A DNA stretch of 64,000 bases from Setomelanomma holmii (Eukaryota > Ascomycota > Dothideomycetes > Pleosporales > Phaeosphaeriaceae): assembly GCA_010015745.1 (NCBI GenBank), contig ML978155.1:434001-498000 (forward strand), written 5' to 3'. The notes beneath the pieces were generated by a model, which saw only the letters and a program-made list of their open reading frames with translations, had not been told where the DNA came from and made no database searches. Of this stretch, positions 46,360 to 57,077 are shown piece after piece; the stretch's first letter is position 1; the number at the start of each line of letters is the position of its first letter. The position numbers and the translations under genes are program-made.

Positions 46360-47738
46360 CTACACAAATTCGTCCCCAATACGCATGGAAGCGCGTATGC
46401 CCACAAGCATTAGCCCAATACAATGGATCCACGGTGCTCAGCGCTATCGTACAGAGTCCAAACATTTCAACCGACACTGGCAAGACATGGTCCACGGATG
46501 CTGCAAGTAGCCACCCTCTCACGGAAATGCGAGACCTCTGGATGCAACACCTTAACCAGGCGATTGTCAAGGCGAAAGGACTGATACAACAGACACGCGA
46601 CGAACATGGCAAAGCGTTAAAGCCCACTCTCTCTAAATGCAACGTTACATTGACGCGCACGGAGACAGTGCCCCCGCTCACTTTCGCAGAGTATGTCGAA
46701 AGCAGAGACTACTATGCGCTATCAGACTTTGAACTGTACAAACACAGCAATTATATCATGGCGACTGAAGACTAGGCTAAGCAACTCTTGGGTGACGAGG
46801 TACTATCAATACCTATCGTGACTCCCAATTCAGCAAGATCTACGCCCCACCCGACAAGGAGTGTCAACGATCAGTTTACATGGCTACGACTGTACTCCAG
46901 GATTATAGTGAGTGACTTGCTTCACCCACGAAGCCCGGATCTGCACAGTAATCAGCGTCTCTATTACCCTCGGCCAGCACAATGTAACTTAATGTCTGGA
47001 GATGAGATGTACGCGCGCATCAGTAATGGCGAGGGGCTTATAGCAATGCTCAATCTAGCCACCACCCGACGAGAGTCTATGCCGAATGTTCTGGCTGGCA
47101 ACCGCGCCTTCAGCTTCCTACGAGACATGCCAGAAACACCGTCATCTCAGCTAGATGAAGAAGCAACAGTACACGACCTTACCTACATAGATCTCCACGA
47201 CGAAATTAATTGCCCGGGCTTTTTCAGTCTAGTGCAGCACGTACCGAACGGATTAAACACCGTGATACATCTTCACGACGGCCATCAACTGTACTTCGTG
47301 TGGCCTACGCATACTGAGGCAGAACTGCAGAGAGAGGCTCATAATCAAATCTCTGAGCCATGCGGGCTACTATTTCCGATACTACTTTAACCCGGCGATC
47401 TCTTACTACTCCCCGCTAGTACACCGTGCATGATCTACACCCTAGGCCATGCCTTCAGTGGACTAGAATCAACTCCAGCGTGGTGCAGCAAAGTGAATTT
47501 TATGGACACCCGGGATCTGCCCCGCTTCCTAATGCTGAATGTATGGGAGAAGCGTCATCTAAATCTCAAGCATCATTTGCATACAGAAGGATTCTATAAG
47601 AAGATAGACTGTGCTTTAGAGTTCTGGTCAAGTGGATGTACAAGCTACCACTGGCCTATTGCAATACTGAACCTTCAGTTTTGCAGATCTATGGTCGCGG
47701 TAAGACTCCTTGCGATGCACACGCGCACTAGCACGTAG
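46360..47738 (+). pseudogene. Broken cupin/JmjC-like gene
   Basis: One reading frame carries recognisable coding sequence across the whole span, interrupted by TAG at 46773-46775 and TAA at 47388-47390. The second stop lies between EPCGLLFPILL and PGDLLLLPASTP, clearly inside a domain. The core, FSLVQHVPNGLNTVIHLHDG followed by LYFVWP and later PGDLLLLPAS and YTLGHAF, looks like a JmjC/cupin beta-helix. The next segment, NFMDTRDLPRFLMLNVWEK, is also domain-like. Both stops are one C-to-T change away from CAG and CAA. A further coding-like stretch at about 48007-48352 in another frame may be the 3' part. Related in style to the intact gene at 20.4 kb. The start is not identifiable. Confidence 0.7.
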
Positions 47739-48472
47739 GCTGACACACTACGAGGTGATTAGGAAATATGTCAACACGATCGAGTTGTGTGATTGTAAGA
47801 CGACAATCGGCGGGGGCACGAGTTTGACTGGGAGTGACATCGACAAGGATGAGTCGCGATTATCTACACCTTAGAACGTCTTCACACCTAGATCAAGGGG
47901 GTACACAAGCGGCTGCACCTGCTGTCACGGGTATGCATGGAAATAATTCTAGAGCTCTAACCATACTTATCAAAGGAACTGGGGGGGAAACATCTCACAT
48001 CCCATGATTCAGAGATAGAACATCAAAGAATGGCAAGCGGAGGCTTATCCATCACGACGAGATTCAGGAGATAGCTCAATGGAACACAGGGATTCCAAGG
48101 GTGCTCATGCGAGATGTGTTAGACCATCAATGTGGTATCAGACCTCTCGATATTCCAACTGAAAATCTTAATTGTACTGTGTGCCGCTTGGACACGCGAT
48201 CGAAAGTCCAGGGTCTCTCGAAAGATGACCGACACCTCTACCCCTCGCGCAAGGGGGAAAGAGCTGCTAGGGTACTGGACATCTCCCCGCACTACTACTC
48301 ATCTTTTGCAGACTTTGACGCTTTCAACAGGTTGGATGGTAACACCAAGTAGCACAGGGCGTTCTTAGAGCAGCACGGGCCTTCGGCGAACCTCTACTGA
48401 TGTACCCGGACTTACGTGGATCATTCCACCACTCCAGCGAGTATCCTTCGAATCGCGTTTCGCGAGCTCACG
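47739..48472 (+). other. Degraded 3' part of the cupin/JmjC-like gene and intergenic DNA
   Basis: Between 47739 and 48000 all frames are broken. From about 48007 to 48352 one frame is open and coding-like (RLIHHDEIQEIAQWNTGIP, LNCTVCRLDTRSKVQGLS), ending in TAG at 48350. A copy of the short repeated element lies at 48359-48400, just before the next family member. Confidence 0.45.
48359..48400 (+). repeat. Short dispersed element, copy 2
   Basis: Core GCGTTCTTAGAGCAGCACGG, then GCCTTCGGCGAACC. It lies about 75 bp before the ATG of the second family copy. It differs from copy 1 by four substitutions in the core and shares the CGAACC end. Confidence 0.65.
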
Positions 48473-49928
48473 ATGGATGCCTCTGCGGCTCAAACACTGG
48501 CTTCCCAGCCAGAAAGTCCATGCAAGAAGCGAATTCGAGCAAACACTGATCAAGCCGAAGATGCGAAGCGACCGTGTCTGCAAGGCCAGCCTGACGCAGA
48601 TCCACTGTGTACCTCATGGCGCCAGGTGCTCAGCGAGGACGGAATTGCCCAGATCAACGCATGGGCGAGGCATGCTCTGGAAATTGGCGAGGACTTTCGC
48701 GAATTTTCAGAATTCATGGTTCAGGGCAACGATGCCGTCCACCAGCGAGCTAGTACTATCAATTACAAGTTGGTCGAGGTTAAACAGATCTTCGAGAAAT
48801 TTGTACACGATCTGCAGAATAACTCTCGAGCTATCAGCAGCCTTATGGATCGGGCATTAAGTGACCTAGCGGCGCAAGATCGTTGGTGGCAATCTGTCAA
48901 CATCTTCTCCCCTAGTATGTGCACCCTGCGCTGATCGTTTTCAAAAAGCTTTGAACTAAGTTCTGGCAGAATTCAATGGGGGTCTAGTGAGCGAATTGAT
49001 GAAAAGGAATCCGCCAAAGACAATTGATTACGCGGACTACATCAGAGAGTAGATGTATGCCATCCGGGAGGAACAGTCTGTCGACTCAAAATGGTTCTTC
49101 GAGCTACTTGATCAACAACTCGAGAGCGTCTTTGATTTGAACTCGACCGAGAGCTGGATGGCCACCATCGGGCTTTACATCATCGTTAAACCCGACATAT
49201 TGCAACACCCCGTAGCCAAAGATAACTTGAGTAACCTTTCCATTGAATGGCATGAGAAGATCGACGAGTATCTGAAGGAAATGCTCAAGTCAGACATGGA
49301 ACGCTATACCGATGCAGTGAAAGCCTGTCAGCATGTTCGTGAATGCATGAGCAGACATGCATGCAAGGCCACTGCCAAGAGCAAGTGTGTTTACAACACC
49401 TTGCTTCCTACCCTCGAGATCCTGCAGAAGCGCGCCTACCACGAAACACGGCACAAGGTTTTCCAGACCATTGGTACCCTTCTCCCGGCAGAGCTTACCG
49501 AGCGAGTCTTCGGGTACGCGCTTGTCGCTGAAGATATCCCACAAGACACACGAATCTTCATCAACGCAAGGCACAAGGACACTGGCAAGCAGCGCACCAA
49601 GGCTAGACTGATTTGTGAGCATTCGGTCAGAGAGAGGTGTAACGACCCAGATGTTTGGAACTGGACGTTACTTGAGCACTATGGGTACAAGTGGGTATGG
49701 GGACCGGAGTGGGAAGAACACGATGTTGGTCTTTGGAACGAGGAAGAGTATTGGCAAGATCGAGGAACCTGGAGCATTCGGAACTATGATCAGCATCGAC
49801 TTCAAGAGGCTCACCTGCCGATATGTAGGATGCGCCGAGGATCGGACGTGTTGATGCGCACAGTCCGCAACAAGCAAGTCAATCCGTTCACCTTCAGAGA
49901 CCCACTTACCTATCTAGGTAAGAATTAA
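48473..49928 (+). pseudogene. Copy 2 of the unrecognised duplicated family, one premature stop
   Basis: Exons 48473-48914 and 48970-49928, joined across a 55-bp intron with GTATGT donor, CTAAG-like branch and GGCAG acceptor. The join gives SVNIFSPKFNGGLVSELMKR, and the frame runs to 49928 except for TAG at 49050-49052 (DYIRE-stop-MYAIREEQ). Copy 1 has Asn at that position, so the stop is inside the original protein. Otherwise about 466 codons are open. Features: a basic patch with CKKRIR near residue 22, long helical segments, the LLPAELTERVFGYAL segment that is weakly F-box-like, and a Trp-rich end (WNWTLLEHYGYKWVWGPEW). Translation from the ATG at 49053 (291 codons) is a possible alternative. 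The true 3' end may lie beyond a GTAAGA site at 49918. Function unknown. Confidence 0.68.
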
Positions 49929-50666
49929 ACCTCTATAGGCAACTACTAGGCTTAAAGAGGTAATCAATCAAGTCAAGCCAGACCTTCTGAGCCCCACTTA
50001 ATTGCTTGTTGCGGAGTCTATTGATGCGATGAGCTGAGGTTTTATAATTTGGGATGTCCAAATTCATAAACCTTGGATGGGCTGCCTCGAACCACGATTC
50101 AGACAACGAGATGCATCTCCATCCGCTCTTAGCTCATGCAGACCTGTCACACACACACACATCCACGTTTGACCAACATGGAAGTGCTGATGCCGATCGC
50201 ACGTTACGTGAAGGGACGATAGGAAATCGAGAAGGCTCCGCAAAAGAACCACGAAGAAGGCCGCTCGCCCCCTTCCTGGTACGAAGAGACAATGCCTCAG
50301 GCTTACAGATGGTTTCCATCCGACTGCTCATCTTTCGAAGACTGCGGCACTTTTCATGCAGCATGCGGTACGTTGTGATACCAGATAACACAGGACGTTC
50401 TTAGCACAGCACAGACCTTCGCCTTTCCACCTCCAGCTCAGCGTCGTCAAACCCCATCCTGACTGTGCTCAAAGACGACACCGGAGCCATAGGTTAGATC
50501 GGTCAGGAGCTACAGGCCCAGCACTGCAACAGAAGTGAGGTTCATTTCAGGAGAAGGTAAAAGTCAAAGCAATCTTTAAAAAGTGGGTACATTTGTTGTT
50601 GGCATACCATCCTATGGTGCAAAGTGACCAGTCACATCTGCACCCTCCCTCCAAACCCTATCCACC
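49929..50666. other. Intergenic with third copy of the short element
   Basis: Holds the third element copy (about 50388-50425), a short CA run at 50150-50162, and no recognisable gene. No coding remnant of the family was found after this element copy. Confidence 0.4.
50388..50425 (+). repeat. Short dispersed element, copy 3
   Basis: Reads AACACAGGACGTTCTTAG, then CACAGCACAGACCTTCGCC. It matches copy 2 including the upstream AACAC, apart from a ten-base gap. Compared with copies 1 and 2, several G positions are A (CACGGGCC to CACAGACC), that is, transitions. Confidence 0.6.
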
Positions 50667-51471
50667 CTACGCAATAATCTTCCTCGCAACCTTCCTCACC
50701 ACCTCCCCAACCCCACGCACCCTCATCTCAGCATCCCTCTTCATCTTCCTCGCCTTAATCCTCGCCTGCGCTCCCTGAATCTGTGTCGTCAGAAAGTCGA
50801 CTCCCTCATCCGCCCTCTGCCCATACGTCAAATGCGCCGGCAAGATTGTGAGCGTACCCACACACACCGCATCACCTGGCTGACAGATAATCTTCGTCTT
50901 GGCCGCCGGGAAGTTCGGGATCTGGTTGTTGTCCTGCTGCTTCTGGGTGTCGCCGTAGAGCACGACGCCGGCGATTTGATCTTGCACGTTTGCGGGCAGA
51001 GTGGAGATGGCGCGGTGGTTGACGGCTGAGCCTTGGGAGTAGCCGCCGGCGACGATGACGGAGTCGGGGCATTGCGAGGCCATGGCGGTGAGGGTGTCTT
51101 GCATGAGCTTGGTTGAGGCGGAGTCGGTGCCACCAGGAAGGGTATTGGGAGCAAGAGCAGCGGCGTAGTCTATGCCTTCAGTTGCGACCTTGTTGGCGCC
51201 AAAATTCTGCTTCAGGCCGTCTGAGGTTGGCGGACCGACCACCGTGCCCTAGATAATGTCAGGTGATCAGAGTCTGATACTAGTTGCGAGGTGCGCTTAC
51301 CATGTTTCCGGCCTCAGTCGAGCCACGTGCCCACGCGAAGAGAATGTCCCTACATCCACCCTGACTGAACTCGTTCGAAGTAGTGCCAGTGCCACCGAGC
51401 TGCCGAACTTCGACAGGACTAGCGGCCGAAAGGGCAGCGAGCAGGGAAATAAGAACGACTTGCGTATACAT
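50667..51471 (-). CDS. Cutinase
   Basis: Exons 51301-51471 and 50667-51248. The 52-bp intron runs from GTAAGC to TCTAG; 250 aa. The ATG at 51471 starts a signal peptide (MYTQVVLISLLAALSAAS) and a short propeptide. The catalytic triad is visible: Ser in GGYSQGSAV, Asp in CQPGDAVC and His in PAHLTYG. The disulfide-forming Cys of GGCRDILFAWARGSTE and the CQPGDAVC pair are kept. Family 5 cutinases hydrolyse cutin and other polyesters outside the cell, often during contact with plants. A basic C-terminal extension of about 35 residues (IKARKMKRDAEMR) goes beyond the usual core. The intron position and length fit fungal cutinases. It is the only clearly intact gene between 40 and 54 kb. Confidence 0.95.
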
Positions 51472-53025
51472 GTTGCTAGTGCAGCAAGACTTTTGAGGTA
51501 TTAGTAGCCTGAGGCACGGAAGAAACGGAAACTGAAGGATGAAAATGAATGCTAGGCCCGGCCTATTGTAGTGAGTGTGTGGGAAGAGTAAGCTACTGAA
51601 CATGATCGAGTATCAAGCGGACGATCAGGCTTTCTTAAACCTCAATCCGGACAAAACGGAACCACTGCCAAGCTCGAGTGAGCCATGGGTTGACAAAAAG
51701 TGAGTTACACCGTTGCAGTCTCTAAGACAATGCCAAGAGCGGGAGATGCAATAGGCACGATCGAAGGAACAGATTCTGCGAGGCTTGCATTTGTAGCCGA
51801 GGAAGGTATGCTGCAATTGAGATGTTCATTCGTCGAAACTGACATTGAGGTCTGTGGTAAAGAACCACAATCATGCGGTTTGAGGATCGCTGTATCGCAA
51901 GTTCCATCGCCAGTAGGACAACCCGGTCGTGTTTGAAGCTCAGCCAGGTTTGCATTACATACATCCACATATGTGGCCTGGTCAGTGTGAATCGACTCAA
52001 GGATGTGCCGATGGTGGCAGCTCGCGAAGACCCCATGGCCTTGGTGCTTGGGCAGTCGACCGTGTAATGTTCGATGGCCTGGGTGCTTTTGTAACGAAAG
52101 TCTTCCGAAGTGCCAGGTCGTGCCCAGTAGATTGAATTCACGGCGGTGCTGCCTCGGCATATTGTAGGTCGTACGATCGTCGATTGGCTGGAAAGCCCAG
52201 TCCTTCTTGTCGGTATGCGAAGCGCAAACACAGCGGTGTTATAGATACCGAGCGTATTGCTATTCACTGACTCAATCGCTTTCTTGCCATGGGTGATGTA
52301 CTGCAAAAATACTGCAAAAATACTGCGTCCATTGTTGCTCATTCCTATTGCCATCAGTCTAGCCGCGATATACTACTATCAGGACAAGCTTTCCGCTATG
52401 ATTGACGTGATTACAACGTCGCCAAGGTATCAAGCGAGATCCATTGTTTCTTGTCTATGTTTAGCGATGAAACGGCACTGTAGCCGTTTCAGATTCGGTA
52501 GTGGTGCGAAAAGGAACCACCCCGCCACAAGGCATACGAAACGACGAGACCATCGTTTTGAAGGGCTATTGTTGCGGGGCGCGATAGAACAATGCCGGAA
52601 GTTGCTTAGAACTTAAAGATATAGGTGTTTCGGCGGCGAGTCGGCGAATTCTTATGTGCAAAGGACCAAGGTGTGTCTTACGAAAAACGGTCTCCATTGC
52701 CAGCACCAAATTTACTGGAAATCGTAGCAAAGGGCCGTCTCGGTAAAGGAAAGCTTATATCCGTGCATCCAAAGTGTGCGGTGAATATGCTGGGCAAAGG
52801 CGTTTCGGCTTCTACGTTGATCAAATCCTGAAACCTGGGTCGAGTTCGGTGGTGAGCCACAATCAAATCCAAATTCTGGTTGATTGAGATTGCAAATTTA
52901 TCAAGAAGTCAACAGCGAGATGGAAGTTTGCAAAACAGTGTGCATTATAGTAATGACTGACACGAGAGCCTGGAACATAAGCGCGATATGCGTAGCGTTG
53001 CTGGACCAAAGCATGATTCTGCAAT
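51472..53025. other. Cutinase upstream region with a possible coding relic on the minus strand
   Basis: Contains two overlapping minus-strand frames, 51722-52354 and 51705-52160. Each shows part of a plausible secreted or domain-like sequence, such as TYVDVCNANLAELQTRPG and CPTGDGTCDTAILKPHDCG in one frame. They may be one gene with a frameshift or an unseen intron. A GAAACGGC/GCCGTTTC hairpin with a 6-base loop lies at 52469-52490, and a short ACTGCAAAAAT duplication near 52310. No family was recognised. Confidence 0.25.
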
Positions 53026-54206
53026 TCAAGCAAAGTCGATGTTGCCCTCCTCAAGATCCTTTTCAGGAATGTCGGCCAAAGGATCTTTCCCGTCGAAGGC
53101 GTGGCCTGAGCGCTCTTTGCGGCTCATCTTGGTTATGTCATATTTGGTCCCTCCAAGTTTGCCGCCCGTGTCTCTCCTTGTATGCATTGAGGCGCTACGA
53201 CCAGTTCCATGGGTCTTTGTCAGTCTTCTTCACCAGCCTGCTCTCAGGGCTGGGTTCGGCATTCTCAATGAGCTTTTCAGAGGTCGCGATGCCTTTGTCT
53301 GCATCGAATTTCCCCGTTTGGAAGTACGCTGCAGCATGTGGGATCCATGCAACTGCGTCCCCATCGAGGCCTTATCCCTCAAGATCGGTGGACCAGTCCA
53401 GCATTGAAGTAATAACAATGGGGACGTCGAAAAGCCCAGTGTCTGGTTTGAGCTGGTCGGCATGATCGAGTGCGGCGAAGCCGCGAACGAGGGCGAATCC
53501 CATTAGGCCAGCCAGTGCTCCGACCTTCTCGCCATCCTCGTTTCCGAAGAAGTGGTCCATCTCGCCTTCGTTGAGAAACAGACTTAAGGCACTAACGATG
53601 GACCATGTATGTTTGAGAGCGTCGTTGTCTTTCTTCTTGAGCGAGGCATCGAGTGCGACAATCTATCAGATCCGTATACATGAATTACGCGCATCTATCA
53701 CATTGTACTCACCAGATTCTCCATCAGCTCTTGGAGACCATATCCTGCGAAGTCGTTGGCAATGTACATGGCGAAGTTGTCTGGATCACAGTATCTTGAA
53801 CGCCGCCGGTACTCGCTAAACGTCTTGTAGCCCTCCTACATGATCACCCACTTCCAATCGGGATGATTTTATGCAGGCTCGAGAACGAGCTTCTTGTTCG
53901 CGTCGAACTCCTCCTGGTACTTCTCATCTAGCTCGTCCTCTTCAAGCTCATCGACGTTGAGTGCGTGATTCTCCGTCTCGTAGTCAAAATGGGGACGCGA
54001 CAGGCACACATACTCATGAAGAGGGATTGACTTCGTCTAGGCATGGTCAGCCTTTGATGCATTAATTGGCGTCGTTAGGAGATTACATCGCGCATCTTGT
54101 CATTATTCTTGTCTGCATCCTAGTGGGGAGTCGTGCTCTCTGGCTCGTGCTCCTTTGTCGGCGCGCTCAAGTCTCCGCCCGTCTTCTGCTTCTTCGGGGG
54201 AGGCAT
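53026..54206 (-). pseudogene. Multiply disabled gene of a conserved fungal family of unknown function
   Basis: Reading from an ATG at 54206 (MPPPKKQKTGGDLSAPTKE), with introns at 54037-54086 and 53663-53712, a continuous protein can be followed to a stop at 53026. It includes HEYVCLSRPHFDYETENHAL, EGYKTFSEYRRRSRYCDPD, MDHFFGNEDGEKVGALAGL and KMSRKERSGHAFDGKDPLAD. It is interrupted by TAG at 54120-54122, TAA at 53869-53871, TAG at 53836-53838, TAA at 53372-53374 and a one-base frameshift near 53150. Splice sites remain intact, so decay looks recent relative to the splice structure. The family is known to me only as an uncharacterised fungal protein with this layout. No catalytic motif was recognised. 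The nonsense codons are each one transition from CAG, CAA or TGG. Confidence 0.83.
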
Positions 54207-54792
54207 TGTGAATACTTAGATGATGTCAATGGGGTGATGTCGTTGTGGGTAGGATGGTGTAAGATGCGCATCGATGGAAGCGAAGCCAACGGGAAGCTCA
54301 TCCCAAATGACATTAGATGGTCCATGCTCGGTGAACGCGACTGACACGCGCTTCACGTGAGTGGCTTCTTTCACCCATGTTAAACGAAACGTTTTTTTCT
54401 TAGGCTCAAGTCCGTTGTAAGCGAATGTTGTGGATGCTGGTGTTGAAATTCCTGATGAGGTCCTGTTCCGACACTCATAATTGACGCACAATTCAAACCC
54501 ACATTCAGAAGATTTAAATTGGTTATCATGGTCGACCTCGGGAGGTAGCAGCCTGATCGCGAGCTTCGCGATGCGATGTTCCAGAAGTTGAGTATTGCAA
54601 GTGCTGCCTCCGGATACGGAGCGACTTATCTGAAGACTCGCTTTCCGTCGGGTAAGGCTCTGCGAATTAGGAACCACCAGGATGTATTACCAAAAACGCG
54701 CGCCCCACATGTCGAGCACATAAGAGCAAGAGGTGTTCAATTCGGCATCCATCAACTTGGGGTTTACTGGAAATTTACGTTGACGATTCAGA
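54207..54792. other. Intergenic, no gene seen
   Basis: About 590 bp between the relic and the acetyltransferase. A minus-strand frame (54216-54677) shows no family features. Confidence 0.4.
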
Positions 54793-55493
54793 ATGAGCAT
54801 ACCAAACCCAATCGCGGCCGCAAAGGCTCAGGAAGCAACGCAGCAATACGCCTTCCGGCCTGCAACACTGGACGACATACCGGCGTTGCAAGACATGATT
54901 GGTACCTCACTACGCGCCTTAGGAAAAGACCACTACACCCAAGCCGAGCTCGACGGCTCAATCGGGTACCTTTTTGGGCCTGACACGGTCCTCATACACG
55001 ACCAGTAAGCGCGACATCAAAAGATGACACCCGCTTCCCCAAATCTAGACACGACGTCATTAACACACATCACAGAACATACTTCATCCTCCACCCCATC
55101 TCCTCACCCCAGACCATCTGCGCCTGCGGCGGCTGGTCCTTCCGGCGCACACTCTACGGCGGCGACTCGGCGCCCTCTCCGCTACGCATGCCAGAGAAGC
55201 GCAACCCATCCACGGATTGCGCCAGCATCCGCGCAATCTTCACTTCGCCAAACTTCGCGCGCCGCGGGCTAGGCACCATGGTGATGCGGTACTGCGAGGC
55301 GCGCGCGAGCGAAGGCAAGCCCTGCGTGATCGGCGGGTTCAACAGGCTGGAAATGGGCGCGACGTTATCCGGCGTTGCGCTCTACGAAAAGTGCGGGTAT
55401 GTAAGGAGTGGGAGGGAGGATAGAGTCGAGTGTCCGAATGGAGAGGGGATAAGGGTTGTGCATATGACTAAAAACCTACCCATCAAGAATTGA
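54793..55493 (+). CDS. GNAT-family N-acetyltransferase
   Basis: Two exons, 54793-55004 and 55076-55493, joined across a 71-bp intron (GTAAGC to TCACAG); 209 aa. The N-terminus AFRPATLDDIPALQDMIGTS is a typical GNAT first strand and helix. The acetyl-CoA-binding motif A appears as RAIFTSPNFARRGLGTMV with the R-R-G-L-G-T pyrophosphate loop. The late segment LSGVALYEKCGYVRSGRE matches motif B. A 20-residue insert (GGDSAPSPLRMPEKRNPS) sits before motif A, as in many fungal members. The enzyme should transfer an acetyl group to an amine; the acceptor is unknown. No targeting signal is visible. Confidence 0.88.
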
Positions 55494-57077
55494 CATTGAC
55501 ATGTCAGAAAGTTACCTAAGCATCACCTTCGTAAGGCCCGGAATTAACATCAATGCGGAGTGGGAGTGCTTTGAGGTGATACCGTACGAGGAAAATACGC
55601 GTGAGAAGGTACATGCTCTCATCAGGCCCCCCAGAATCGGCGCTTTCGACCCAAGTATGACCCGAGCGAATCGATTGCGTATACGGCGCGCTTGTTAGGA
55701 CTGGGGATCATCAGGGTCTCGTGCGCGTTGTCTCGCATCACGATGCCAGATCGGGGTAATAGTGTGTGGAGGGTACTGGTGGGGAGCGATGGCACGAGCT
55801 GCATTGGGGAAGTACGATGGGGACTAGATGGCTGGGCGTGACATATGGCCGGTGTTCTGGTAGATCTAGGGATGTATAAAAAGGACTGGATGTGCAGGTT
55901 TGGAATACATCGTCAAAGTCACATCAATCTGCATTGTGGGTTGTGTCTACCATCGTCATCCAGGCTGACTCGCCGATCATCCTTCGAAGCCAACATCAAT
56001 ATCGCAATTGCGAGCAAGACCATGTCCGACCCAAAAGCGGCTGCATTGTCGAGCGCGGTCGTCATAATTACTGTCCCTACTGGTACATGAGCATCACACA
56101 CGATGCAAGGAAACGAAGCCTTCCATAAGGCTGCCCAACGAGCCCAGGGCAAACAAGAGCAGCGTCTGTCGACCCAGATCATTGTGCACCGCTCGATCAT
56201 GGATAATTTCACGCCGTAGATGTATCGACGCAGGGTCAAAGGCTAAGGTTCCAAGGGCAGCAGCTGTGTAGGGTCGCGTGGTCGTCGTTTTGTGAGTTCC
56301 AGCTCAACAATAGCGTGCCAAGCCAACCAAGAAATCAGTGTGGATGTCTAGACCAAGAGGATTAGGGGACAGAAAGCGACCGAGTTCTTGATTTGACGGT
56401 ATGGCTTCGGGAACGGACCGTCAAGGTATGAAAGCACTTTTCAGATTGAAGAGGGAGAAACTATGGAGCAGAGAGTCGAAAGCTATCCGAGATCGCAAGG
56501 GGAACCAATGCAGCCGTTTGCACTCGTCCAAGAACCTCCTGCTGGTGGTTCAAAAGTAAGAAACTGGTCAAATGCTTGCTGGAATCTGAAAATGACAATT
56601 GTCGCACACACACAGTGCCCGCCATGATGAGGAGGGTGATGTACATGCCTCGCTCGACGCCGTCCAAGCGCCGTAGGGTATCGAGCAGTCTAAGAAAGTA
56701 TCCAAAAATATCATAATGGGCCTTGAGTAGTGTCTAGAAGGGTCGAGTAAAACTGGGTCGTGTCGTGAAGTGTCCGTCAATGGAACTGCAAAGGCCTCAT
56801 ATGAGGCATAAATGGAAGCGTCGGGCTAGACTCATACATGCCAGTACAACTCAAGCCCTCATTGCGTCGACGTGTGCCCCAATTGCGATTCGAATGCCAT
56901 TTGCTCCGTGACGAGTACAGTGGTTAACCGTCACATTGCTGTGTTGAGAGGCGACCCTTATCGATGCGTAAGACCAAGTAAATATTCTGTCCGTGGAGTG
57001 TTCAAAGTTGTCGTGTCGACTTCAAGGTGTCAGGCGCAAAGCTCCTGAGCTATGAGGGCTTGAGCGTACTGGAGTTG
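55494..57077. other. Intergenic, possible minus-strand fragment only
   Basis: About 1.6 kb. On the minus strand between roughly 55920 and 56740 there are scattered hydrophobic open segments (VERGMYITLLIMAG; DMVLLAIAILMLASKDD). These could belong to a degraded or unrecognised small membrane protein. The pieces lie in different frames and I could not join them with good splice sites. Nothing else was seen. Confidence 0.25.

Noticed and set aside
50150..50162. CA microsatellite
   Set aside because: Only six or seven dinucleotide units; too short to be of interest.
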